This document shows, piece after piece, positions 1-6,165 of a stretch of 33,826 nt of DNA. Below the pieces are notes generated by a model. That model made no database searches, had not been told where the DNA came from, and saw nothing but the letters and a program-made list of their open reading frames with translations. Both the position numbers and the translations under genes were made by a program. The DNA comes from Trichomonas tenax (Eukaryota > Parabasalia > Trichomonadida > Trichomonadidae): positions 1 to 33,826 of the forward strand of contig JALKBU010000550.1 in NCBI GenBank assembly GCA_023091735.1, in the 5' to 3' direction. Within the stretch, counting starts at the first letter, position 1. Each line of letters begins with the position of its first letter.

Positions 1-51
1 AACGTTCGGGAAATGTTTTATAAAAAATGTACTGACTCATTCTTTACTTAG
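1..51 (+). CDS. C-terminal end of an unidentified gene (partial)
   Basis: The first frame is open from the window edge to a TAG at 49-51 and gives 16 residues of ordinary amino-acid mix ending in FFT. It could be the tail of a Maverick gene lying mostly to the left. It is far too short to identify, and could be chance. Confidence 0.2.
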   Translation, partial: NVREMFYKKCTDSFFT

Positions 52-242
52 GAAATAAAAAAATAAATTATTTTAAAAACTGATTAGATTTTATAAAGTC
101 ATAATTTTTAAAATAAAATTAACGTTAATTTTGTAAGTAATTCAAAAATTTATTTTCTATATAGGGGGGAACCTAACTTGTAAAATTATTTTTGCCGTAA
201 ATATATTTAAAGGATGTTAGCAGAGTCGGGACGAAGTCACGA
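52..242. other. AT-rich spacer with a 3'-end hairpin
   Basis: No gene is visible between 52 and 242. At 224-244 there is a hairpin: AGTCGGGAC, a GAA loop, then GTCACGACT, nine pairs with one mismatch. It overlaps the stop codon (245-243) of the minus-strand gene that ends here, so it may help form that transcript's 3' end. This is inferred from position only. Confidence 0.35.
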
Positions 243-608
243 CTATGCGAACATCCCATTACTAACTGCTATAGGTTGTTCGTCCTTCTTTTCTTCCTTG
301 ATTTCTTTACATTGCAATGTTTCTGTGAAATTATTAATTTGTTTCGTCCATGCACTATCTTTTCCTAAGAAGTATTCAGCACCTTTTCCTGCTAATGAAC
401 CTATTGAGTTCATTGCAGCATGAGCACCTGACAAAGCCATGCCGACAAGATTTCATATATGTCGGAGTGTTTCACCTGTATTACTCTTTCCGAATTTCCA
501 AGTATCCTTGACTAAATTGGCACCACCATTGTATGCGTGTAATATTCCTTTACCTGCTGCTTTCAATCCCCATCCAAAGCCTTTACAAACTTTGTTCAAA
601 AATCCCAT
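243..608 (-). pseudogene. Small Gly/Ala-rich Maverick protein, interrupted by TGA
   Basis: Read from the ATG at 608, this frame gives about 121 codons with one in-frame TGA at 455-453 (codon 52). The first half begins MGFLNKVCKGFGWGLKAAGK; the second half resumes with an Ala/Gly-rich helix and a Lys/Glu stretch. Composition is continuous across the stop and the frame does not change, so this is one gene broken by a single substitution (CGA or TGG to TGA are the simplest sources). It starts 9 bases after the ATPase remnant stop on the same strand. Short, amphipathic, Gly/Ala-rich proteins of this kind are common virion components in Mavericks and adenovirus-like elements, but I cannot assign this one to a family. 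A functional protein starting at the internal ATG at 440 (65 residues) is the alternative. Confidence 0.55.
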
Positions 609-617
609 TTATGTGAA

Positions 618-1046
618 TTAAAATAATGTCTTTTTTCCTTGTTTTACTTCTTTAAACTCTACAATGCCTGCGACTATGTGAATTTCCATATACGAACGAG
701 GAGAAGGGAGATTCTTATATTGTTCCCATAACTCTTGCCAGTCTTGTGTAGCTCCTGATTGTTCAATCATTGTCTCTAAATCGCGCATAGAATAGCCTTG
801 GAAAATTACGAAGTCAGTGCATAATCTCTTAATGTTCAAAGCAATGTGTCGCCATGTTTGGCACATTATGACAACAGTGTAGTTGTAATGTCTGACTTTA
901 GTAATGAAATTCGCTAATGGGGAGTCAGGTTTGTTCAATAATGTATGACCAGCATAGTCATCTAGAACTAATAAAATCATTAAGTCTACAAATGAGCACT
1001 GTTTTTCTGGTAATGACGTATGATAAAAAACAAAAAGAAATTTCAC
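618..1046 (-). pseudogene. Maverick genome-packaging ATPase, N-terminus missing
   Basis: The frame encodes the C-terminal part of an FtsK/HerA-type packaging ATPase of the A32-like group used by Mavericks and large DNA viruses to pump DNA into capsids. A Walker B-like motif is visible: hydrophobic LLVLDD with the two Asp codons at 962-957, followed by YAGH. Next comes a TVVIMCQTWRHI segment, comparable to the sensor strand of this family, then a helical tail. No P-loop (Walker A) lies upstream. The first residues (about 1046-1013) are simply antisense to the plus-strand gene starting at 1013, so the true similarity begins near 1010. About 100 N-terminal residues are therefore absent and the remnant cannot hydrolyse ATP. 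Head-to-head contact with the next gene marks a rearrangement junction. Confidence 0.65.
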
Positions 1047-1699
1047 TCGAAATTAGGTCTCCCGCAATTACTAATATAACTCAGAAAGGTGATTATGATT
1101 ATGGTATGAGAAATAATATAATATTGCAGACTCTGAGCTCTGCTGATGTCAATTTATATAAAGCAATTTATGGTGAAGGTGTTCAACAAATATGGAACGA
1201 TATAAATGAACTTCAAAATATTGAAGAAGATGAAGAATTTTATGAGAATATTGGGAATGCTTATATCAAACATATACAATCGACAAAAAAATTTGATGAG
1301 AAATTTGGTAATATTCCGACTAAAAATATCAATTGGCAAACGACTCACTTCCTTAAAACAGGTTGTGACGTAACTCTTAAATATTTCACAAATATTTCTT
1401 TTACATATCACAATGTAGAATATTGTTTCTATGTGTATGCTAGAAAATATCAGCTTTATAAAATAATATTTCGCGATATAGAACCCAGAAGTCAATTATT
1501 AGTAATGAGCAGTATTGCACATGATAATAAGCAATTCATTTGCTATACGAATGAAATTTATAACCCGCCGAAACATTATGACATTACTGGCTACAAGGAT
1601 GAATTAATTTTGGAGTTCTATGAACGTGATGGCATTACTCCAGCAAAAATGGACAAAAATAATCATATTCAAATAGAAGCTATTATGGTAGCTAATTAG
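1013..1699 (+). CDS. Unidentified Maverick protein, possible minor capsid (penton) protein
   Basis: A 228-residue protein is read from ATG 1013; an in-frame ATG at 992 would add seven residues, but those bases overlap the ATPase remnant. The first third is helical (residues about 30-110, acidic); the second half alternates short hydrophobic strands with turns (VTLKYFTNISFTY, YCFYVYARKYQLYKIIF), which suggests a beta-rich fold. In Mavericks the single-jelly-roll minor capsid gene often lies near the ATPase, so size, strand content and place allow that role. No signature residue proves it. The last 8 bases overlap the convergent gene 1692-1916. No TTTTTAT box precedes the ATG, unlike neighbouring element genes, again hinting that the upstream DNA was exchanged. 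Confidence 0.5.
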   Translation: MTYDKKQKEISLEIRSPAITNITQKGDYDYGMRNNIILQTLSSADVNLYKAIYGEGVQQIWNDINELQNIEEDEEFYENIGNAYIKHIQSTKKFDEKFGNIPTKNINWQTTHFLKTGCDVTLKYFTNISFTYHNVEYCFYVYARKYQLYKIIFRDIEPRSQLLVMSSIAHDNKQFICYTNEIYNPPKHYDITGYKDELILEFYERDGITPAKMDKNNHIQIEAIMVAN

Positions 1700-1916
1700 A
1701 TTTCTCCTTTGCTTCAGCTTCTTCACGTAGTTTCTTAGCTAAAAGACGTGGATTCTTGGCTCTTCCAGCAGCTAATGCAGCTAATTGTTTCTCGGATAAT
1801 TTCCTTTTTGGCTTTGGCTCGACTGGTTTCTCTTCTTTCTTTACAGCTTTTAATTCATTAAGTATCTCATCTCTGAGTTCTTTCTTGAGCGCTTCACGGT
1901 CGAATGTCTCTGTCAT
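1692..1916 (-). CDS. Small basic helical Maverick protein
   Basis: The product is 74 residues, rich in Lys, Glu and Ala, and almost certainly helical. It has an acidic-basic N-terminal helix, a Pro/Lys linker (EEKPVEPKPKRK), then LSEKQLAALAAGRAKNPR, and ends in an acidic-basic tail. The basic centre would suit binding to DNA or to another virion part; the family is not recognised. It starts 34 bases from the divergent gene at 1951, and a TTTTTTATC box lies 8 bases before its ATG (on the minus strand, 1933-1925). Its 3' end overlaps the convergent gene by 8 bases. The short overlap and clean start favour a real gene. Confidence 0.6.
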   Translation of the reverse strand: MTETFDREALKKELRDEILNELKAVKKEEKPVEPKPKRKLSEKQLAALAAGRAKNPRLLAKKLREEAEAKEKSN

Positions 1917-1950
1917 TTCTTTATGATAAAAAATTTTTATTAAGAGGAAA
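1917..1950. promoter_or_regulatory. Divergent Maverick promoter
   Basis: Only 34 bases separate the start codons at 1916 (minus) and 1951 (plus). The centre is a near-palindrome, GATAAAAAATTTTTATT (1925-1941). Read leftward it gives TTTTTTATC ending 8 bases before the minus ATG; read rightward it gives TTTTTATT ending 9 bases before the plus ATG. Both match the box found before four other genes of this element. Confidence 0.55.
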
Positions 1951-2391
1951 ATGACTCAGAAACTTTCGCAGAGTGAAAAGCAAAGTATCATAATGAATGA
2001 AGAGAAAGGTATTTTGCACCCGCTGTATTACGTATGCAAGATGAAAAATGGTGCAGTACAGATTCGTAAGAGAAAAATATCTCTTAATCCTGCTCCACAA
2101 GTAGCTATTCCACAAACGAAGGAAGGAGATAAGGAAGACGTAATTACGAATAGAATGCTACTAGAGAAGATGGTTTCAATATTAGAAAAGAATTCCATCA
2201 GTAATGATATGAATTTGAACCCAGTAGAGAGGGAGAAAGAAACAAAAGAGAATAAGGAATATGTGGAATCAATACAAGAGAAAAGAGTTGTATTCGATGA
2301 AGCACCATTAAAGCCTCCAGAGCCTGTTCCACAGCAAATGCCTCAGCAACAAATAAGAAGAAGACCACCACCAAGAGCTAGAATATTGTAA
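1951..2391 (+). CDS. Pro/Glu-rich Maverick protein of unknown role
   Basis: The product is 146 residues. The N-terminal 50 residues form an ordered-looking part (ILHPLYYVCKMKNGAVQIRK); the rest is hydrophilic, Glu/Lys-rich, and ends in a Pro/Gln/Arg tail (PQQMPQQQIRRRPPPRARIL). That tail suggests a disordered basic region that could contact DNA or capsid. The gene ends 27 bases before the major capsid start on the same strand, so the two are probably used in the same phase of the element's life. The family is not recognised. A TTTTTATT box lies 9 bases before the ATG. Confidence 0.6.
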   Translation: MTQKLSQSEKQSIIMNEEKGILHPLYYVCKMKNGAVQIRKRKISLNPAPQVAIPQTKEGDKEDVITNRMLLEKMVSILEKNSISNDMNLNPVEREKETKENKEYVESIQEKRVVFDEAPLKPPEPVPQQMPQQQIRRRPPPRARIL

Positions 2392-2400
2392 TTAATTAAA

Positions 2401-2410
2401 TTTTTTTATC
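2401..2410 (+). promoter_or_regulatory. Maverick promoter box before the capsid gene
   Basis: TTTTTTTATC ends 8 bases before the ATG at 2419. It has the same box and spacing as at the other element genes and is likely the core promoter or transcription start region. Confidence 0.5.
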
Positions 2411-2418
2411 CTTAATAA

Positions 2419-3999
2419 ATGCTGAACGACAATCTTAATACATACTCGATTGCTGATTCGATTCATCAGGTAAGGTATTATTTTGACCAAATCGATAATG
2501 CAGTTCCGATTGGTGATACTAATCACAGATATGTGAATTCTAAAGTTCCTTCATCACCAGGTAGCTGTGTAGATAATGGCTACACAACTTTCAACATTTC
2601 TCCTCCTGGTGAGAACATGATTGACTTATATAACGCCTTTATCTATGGAATATTAAAGCTAAAGGTAAGACCTAGTGATACTATTAAAGCTGTGACTGTT
2701 CCAAGTGGGTGCCATGCTCCAGCAATATGGATTGGATATGTTGATTCCAATTATGCTGTGGCTTCTTATCAATTGCTCGCTAATGGTAAAACAATCTACA
2801 CTCAGGATAATGCCAGAGAGGAAGGATATTTGACTTCTACTGCTTCCACTACTGAAGCGATTAAGAAAGTAGACGTATTTAGTAAAGCCAGACATAAGGA
2901 TGTATGGAATAGGATCGATACTGTAAGATGTGGTGCTATAATTGAGCTCGATAAAGCAAAAAGCGATAGTGCGGATATTGAACTTGAAATCCCTATTAAA
3001 ATTGATTTAAGGAAATTTTTGGTATTAAATAATATTAGATTCCTCCCTGCTTTCTGTGGAAACTTGCAGCTAAAGATTAAATTCAGCACTGAAGGATTAG
3101 TGATGACACCATTGTCTATCGAAGATTTCATTTGTGATAGGTCTTTGAGGAGATTGATTACTGCTTATCCAAAACTAACTAATAAATTCGTTCCACTTGG
3201 TGAGTCAATAACTTTCATTGGTGCATGCACTGCAACAAAGGCTGCAGAAAAATATACAGATATTGCCATTGAAAGTAAAAGCACATCATTTACTTCTAAG
3301 GGTTCTGTATTCACCGAATTGGCTATTTATTGCTATGCATTTTCTTTGGACCCGAATGTTTATAGTGATTTGGTGGAAAGATATAGTGGAAGAACATTAA
3401 ACTTCCCTGTGAAAAGAATTGATTGCGTAGTTATGGATGGTAATGTGGCTGGAAATAATGAACAAACTACTTGCACTGCAGCATTTACCTCATTATTCGT
3501 GAATAGTGTGTATTTGCTATTTAAGAAGAAGCCTAATTACTATACTGTCTTTGAAAATCCATTGTTTCAATCAATTCAGCTAAATTGCGGAGCATATGGA
3601 AATATTCCATGCGAAGGAACGGCGTCAAATTCTGCCATCTTTTATGAAATGCTTGCAAATTGCACCAATAATAATAATGATGAAGTAGGATTTAATTATG
3701 ATGTAATGAGGTCCATTACTGCTACAACAATTGAAGACACTGGTTATGAATCGAATGACACAACACATTTCATTTGTGGATTCCCGTGTGAAACTGATTA
3801 CACCTATCAGCAGGGACAATTATCTAACTCACCAATTACTTATACATTGACTATGAAAGGCTCTGCAGAATCAGCTAAATATAAAGAGAAGCCAATCATT
3901 TGCTTCCTCAGACATGCATGCTTATCAATACAAGTCAAACAAGTTGAACCACCAATTGTCTTATTAGATGATTACGATTTAAGTGCTCCTGCTACATAA
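2419..3999 (+). CDS. Maverick major capsid protein (double jelly-roll)
   Basis: The intact 526-residue frame has the size and layout of Polinton/Maverick major capsid proteins, which fold as two jelly-rolls and form trimeric hexons. Visible features are a hydrophilic N-terminal arm, a first beta-rich half ending in a segment typical of the family (IPIKIDLRKFLVLNN, then LPAFCGNLQLKIKFS, residues about 195-225), a linker with LRRLITAYPKLTNKFVPLGE, and a second beta-rich half with many Cys and aromatic residues. The start is the ATG at 2419, 8 bases after the promoter box. There is no internal stop or frameshift, so selection on it may be recent or continuing, in contrast to the broken ATPase. 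Assignment rests on overall pattern, not on a catalytic motif. Confidence 0.75.
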   Translation: MLNDNLNTYSIADSIHQVRYYFDQIDNAVPIGDTNHRYVNSKVPSSPGSCVDNGYTTFNISPPGENMIDLYNAFIYGILKLKVRPSDTIKAVTVPSGCHAPAIWIGYVDSNYAVASYQLLANGKTIYTQDNAREEGYLTSTASTTEAIKKVDVFSKARHKDVWNRIDTVRCGAIIELDKAKSDSADIELEIPIKIDLRKFLVLNNIRFLPAFCGNLQLKIKFSTEGLVMTPLSIEDFICDRSLRRLITAYPKLTNKFVPLGESITFIGACTATKAAEKYTDIAIESKSTSFTSKGSVFTELAIYCYAFSLDPNVYSDLVERYSGRTLNFPVKRIDCVVMDGNVAGNNEQTTCTAAFTSLFVNSVYLLFKKKPNYYTVFENPLFQSIQLNCGAYGNIPCEGTASNSAIFYEMLANCTNNNNDEVGFNYDVMRSITATTIEDTGYESNDTTHFICGFPCETDYTYQQGQLSNSPITYTLTMKGSAESAKYKEKPIICFLRHACLSIQVKQVEPPIVLLDDYDLSAPAT

Positions 4000-4004
4000 T
4001 TTAC

Positions 4005-4012
4005 TTTTTATC
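4005..4012 (+). promoter_or_regulatory. Maverick promoter box
   Basis: TTTTTATC, followed by AG, lies 9 bases before the ATG at 4022. It is the same motif and spacing as at 2401-2410 and 4436-4442. Confidence 0.45.
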
Positions 4013-4021
4013 AGAGAATAA

Positions 4022-4279
4022 ATGAACCATCTTGAAGAGATGATGAAGGAAAAAGAAATCCCATATGTTGAAATAGATGATAAATATACTTTATTCAGTT
4101 CTAATGGATTTCCTATATTAAATATTGAAATAGATGGTGGATATTTAATTCGACCAGTGAATTTGAACATTGATGATAATGATTATTATTTTGAACGTGA
4201 TTGCAGATGTTATAATATAAGCTGTTCTCTTGATAGATTATATGATATATATTTGTGGCGTGCTAGAGACTTTGAATGA
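4022..4279 (+). CDS. Small acidic Maverick protein, paralogue A
   Basis: The product is 85 residues, acidic and Tyr-rich, and lies 22 bases after the capsid gene stop. It aligns along its whole length with the 97-residue product of 4452-4745: both begin with a Leu-Glu-Glu-Met helix, then KYTLF, a Gly-hydrophobic-Pro-Ile-Leu strand (FPILNIE in A, LPILIVE in B), GYLIRPVN versus GYFICPIN, an acidic YF/YN-ERD segment, a Cys-Tyr-Xaa-Ile strand and a final Tyr/Trp helix. The two are a diverged tandem duplication. The function is unknown; the position beside the capsid gene suggests a virion or assembly role. Its TGA stop overlaps the ATG of the next small frame (4276). Confidence 0.6.
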   Translation: MNHLEEMMKEKEIPYVEIDDKYTLFSSNGFPILNIEIDGGYLIRPVNLNIDDNDYYFERDCRCYNISCSLDRLYDIYLWRARDFE

Positions 4280-4431
4280 ATTTTGTTATTTTTGTCTATA
4301 TATATAGATTCGTCGCTATATATTATTTGTCTATACTCACACTATGTGGAAATACTAGTTTTACTGGCGGGTCTGGTACTGATTATATTCCTCCTTATCT
4401 CTCTGTTGTTGCATGGATTAGAACAAAATAA
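4276..4431 (+). CDS. 51-residue ORF with phage-tail-fibre-like C-terminus
   Basis: The ATG at 4276 overlaps the preceding stop (ATGA). The product has a hydrophobic first half (about residues 3-23, possibly membrane-inserting) and a second half, CGNTSFTGGSGTDYIPPYLS, continuing VVAWIRTK to the stop. The combination of a Gly-Gly loop, PPYL, then an aliphatic strand, W and RT is the familiar C-terminal signature of phage and large-virus tail-fibre or collar proteins (PPYL-x-V-x-A-W-x-RT type). I see it directly in the translation; the family link is from memory of that motif. It is much shorter than fibre proteins, so it is either a remnant whose front was deleted between the duplicated genes, or a tiny exported peptide. 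No promoter box precedes it. Confidence 0.4.
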   Translation: MNFVIFVYIYRFVAIYYLSILTLCGNTSFTGGSGTDYIPPYLSVVAWIRTK

Positions 4432-4435
4432 ATAA

Positions 4436-4442
4436 TTTTATC
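4436..4442 (+). promoter_or_regulatory. Maverick promoter box
   Basis: TTTTATC ends 9 bases before the ATG at 4452, matching the boxes before the other element genes. Confidence 0.45.
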
Positions 4443-4451
4443 TAGTGATAA

Positions 4452-4745
4452 ATGGATGAGCTTGAAGAAATGCTATTAGATGAAGGTATCCAATATATAT
4501 GTATCGAACGGAAATATACTTTATTTTATTATGGACTTCCAATACTTATTGTAGAGAAAGAGAACGAAGGATATTTCATTTGTCCCATCAATTTTCAATA
4601 TGATGCAGAAGATTTAAATTATAATGAGGAACGTGATAATTTTTGCTATCATATTGATGGCGACACTAATCAAGTATATAAAGAGTATTGGTATCGAAAA
4701 AGTTTATTTAAAACATTAAAATATAAGTGTCGCAGGTACGATTAG
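4452..4745 (+). CDS. Small acidic Maverick protein, paralogue B
   Basis: The product is 97 residues and a paralogue of the 85-residue protein at 4022-4279. It keeps the same order of elements: Leu-Glu-Glu-Met start helix, KYTLF, LPILIVE, GYFICPIN, NEERD, CYHID, aromatic helix. It then adds a basic tail of about 12 residues (FKTLKYKCRRYD) absent from paralogue A. Retention of two intact, diverged copies suggests both are used. The function is unknown. Confidence 0.6.
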   Translation: MDELEEMLLDEGIQYICIERKYTLFYYGLPILIVEKENEGYFICPINFQYDAEDLNYNEERDNFCYHIDGDTNQVYKEYWYRKSLFKTLKYKCRRYD

Positions 4746-4775
4746 AACAGCCTAAAAATAAAACTAGCTAAATTT

Positions 4776-5135
4776 TTAAGTTCCCCATTTTAGCTGATAA
4801 ATGTAATCATTAAATTTCATTAAACCTTCACATCGTCCATATGTTGATGTTTGATTTAAAGCACTAATCACATCTTTAATTGTTGCAGTTGCTTTGAATT
4901 TTAAGGTAAAGCAAATATGTTTAACATTTTCACTGTCGAAAGCTCTATTATCAAATTCTCCATTTATGCACCATGAACCTGATGGATGAACAATTGTATT
5001 TAATTCTTCATCTGTTATCGGTCTAAGGTCATCATTATCCGAGATAGCAATATTTTCAGTATCTCCAAAATGAAATGATAAATTATTTAAAATATCAAAG
5101 GGATTTGTTTTTGGTGATGATAGAATAATTCCCAT
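4776..5135 (-). CDS. Unidentified Maverick protein
   Basis: The product is 119 residues, convergent with paralogue B (30 bases between stops). The N-terminus MGIILSSPKTNPF is followed by an acidic part with DDLRPITDEEL and a globular-looking half (HICFTLKFKATATIKDVISA, then YGRCEGLMKFNDYIYQLKWGT). It has two strand-helix units but no motif I recognise. The start is supported by a TTTTTTATC box on the minus strand 9 bases upstream (5153-5145), the same as at the other element genes. It is the last gene before the repeat-rich end of the element. Confidence 0.6.
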   Translation of the reverse strand: MGIILSSPKTNPFDILNNLSFHFGDTENIAISDNDDLRPITDEELNTIVHPSGSWCINGEFDNRAFDSENVKHICFTLKFKATATIKDVISALNQTSTYGRCEGLMKFNDYIYQLKWGT

Positions 5136-5144
5136 TTAGACTGT

Positions 5145-5153
5145 GATAAAAAA
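5145..5153 (-). promoter_or_regulatory. Maverick promoter box
   Basis: On the minus strand TTTTTTATC ends 9 bases before the ATG at 5135. It is the same box as before the genes at 1916, 2419, 4022 and 4452. Confidence 0.45.
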
Positions 5154-5259
5154 TTTAAAACTTCTCAGGTTCGAGTCCAGAAACTAATCTAATTTATTTT
5201 TTATTTATTATTTTTGCGGGTATATGGAGGAGGGACTCGTGGGCACTTGAGTGAGGTGA

Positions 5260-5329
5260 TTCGCTCTATATATGCGACAAGTGATGTGATTCATTAAGTG
5301 ATGTCATTTATTAATTTCGCTCTATATAT
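5260..5329. repeat. Short direct repeats at the element end
   Basis: TTCGCTCTATATAT occurs at 5260-5273 and again at 5316-5329. Between them AAGTGATGT occurs at 5279-5287 and 5296-5304. Such small repeats are often found near Maverick termini. Whether this is part of a terminal inverted repeat cannot be tested because the other end is outside the window. Confidence 0.5.
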
Positions 5330-5360
5330 ATTAGACGGTGAAAAAATTAATGATGCCGAC

Positions 5361-5428
5361 TTTGTCCGCCTTTGTTAGAATGTGTCGGGGGACTTGTACG
5401 CGTAGCGGACAAGTACCACGCACATTCT
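5361..5428. repeat. Nested palindrome near the inferred Maverick end
   Basis: AGAATGTG (5377-5384) pairs with CACATTCT (5421-5428), and inside it ACTTGT (5392-5397) pairs with ACAAGT (5409-5414). TTGTCCGC (from 5362) can pair instead with GCGGACAA (5405-5412), so two hairpins compete. The stretch is clearly richer in G+C than its surroundings. It could be a terminal structure, a 3'-end signal, or a structured RNA. Confidence 0.5.
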
Positions 5429-5437
5429 TATACTTGA

Positions 5438-5653
5438 CTTCCTTTACCAAATGAAATTGGATTAATAGCATTAATTTCTAAATCAAATCCTAATATATAT
5501 ATTAGGACTCATGAAAAGAGTTATGGTGTCTTCTATACTCGATGTGAACATACTTGTGTTGAAGGTGGTCACATGAAGTAAATCAGAAAACATGCTTTAG
5601 CAACTGCAGCCTTGGATATCATACCTAATTTAGTTGTTGATTGCTTTGATTAA
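5438..5653 (+). pseudogene. Decayed coding remnant, unidentified
   Basis: One frame is open from just after a TGA (5435-5437) to TAA 5651-5653 except for one TAA at 5579-5581. Composition looks like protein, not noise: a segment with YGVFYTRCEHTCVEGGHMK before the stop and HALATAALDIIPNLVVDCFD after it. The Cys/His spacing (C-x2-H-x-C-x5-H) hints at a metal site. There is no start codon. It could be the remains of a transposon protein or a host gene into which the Maverick inserted. The family is not recognised. Confidence 0.35.
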
Positions 5654-6006
5654 TAGAAAGCTTTATTTTTCTTCATATCAATCTGAATTAAACAAGCATT
5701 GACTTCATAGCTCAAATTTAAGCTATTAATTGAATTCGAGTTAGCAAAATAATTTGCCAATTAACAAATGCTCGAACCTTGAATCAATGATTAGAAAAGA
5801 AGATTTGACATAAATTTTTTACATGTCAAATTTATTATCTCATCGAAAATGCCACTTCTGATTATTTATAGACTATTAAATATTGGTAAAAAGTGAAATA
5901 CAGATTATGAAATATATAATGAAAGACTAATGTAAATAAATAAAATTAGATTGGTTATTAAACTCATAGTTAAGACTAAACAAGCTTTACATGAAAACAA
6001 TACAAT

Positions 6007-6165
6007 ATGTCGGTTATAACCAACTGGATTCTACCTCGAAAACATGATCAAAAAGATATTGATGAAAAATTTTTTCGTTCCATGATGCTTGTTAATCTGA
6101 CATAGATTGTCTTAATTGAGTAGTATATGATGGAAGTGAGAATGAAGAATAAAAACATGTTTTTA
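6007..6165 (+). pseudogene. Decayed coding remnant, unidentified
   Basis: A second protein-like frame runs from about 6007, interrupted by TAG at 6103-6105 and TAG at 6121-6123. It reads LPRKHDQKDIDEKFFRSMML, then VNLT-stop-IVLIE-stop-YMMEVRMK. Both stops are one C-to-T change from CAG. It may belong to the same dead gene as 5438-5653, with frame changes between. It ends at the 3' end of the convergent coiled-coil gene. Confidence 0.3.

Larger units (their letters stand above)
1..5430. mobile_element. Maverick/Polinton element, right-hand part
   Basis: This block of small, tightly packed genes on both strands is read as part of a Maverick (Polinton), a virus-like DNA transposon that is abundant in trichomonads. 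The main support is the 526-residue major-capsid-like protein at 2419-3999 and the packaging-ATPase remnant at 618-1046. A promoter box shared by six of its genes and the small spacers support one unit. Protein-primed polymerase B, integrase and the adenain-like protease are not visible, so the element runs off the left edge or is partial. The right limit is inferred from where the compact genes stop and repeats begin (5260-5428). The broken ATPase and a nonsense codon in a small structural gene suggest this copy is no longer autonomous, although the capsid gene is open. Confidence 0.75.

Noticed and set aside
5167..5184. tRNA-like T-arm (GGTTCGAGTCC)
   Set aside because: The stem has a mismatch and there is no matching acceptor, D-arm or anticodon arm in the upstream 60 bases, which are coding sequence of another gene.
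5438..6165. Alternative genetic code with TAA/TAG read as Gln
   Set aside because: All intact genes in the window end normally at these codons and use none internally; the stretch also has frame breaks, so decay is simpler.
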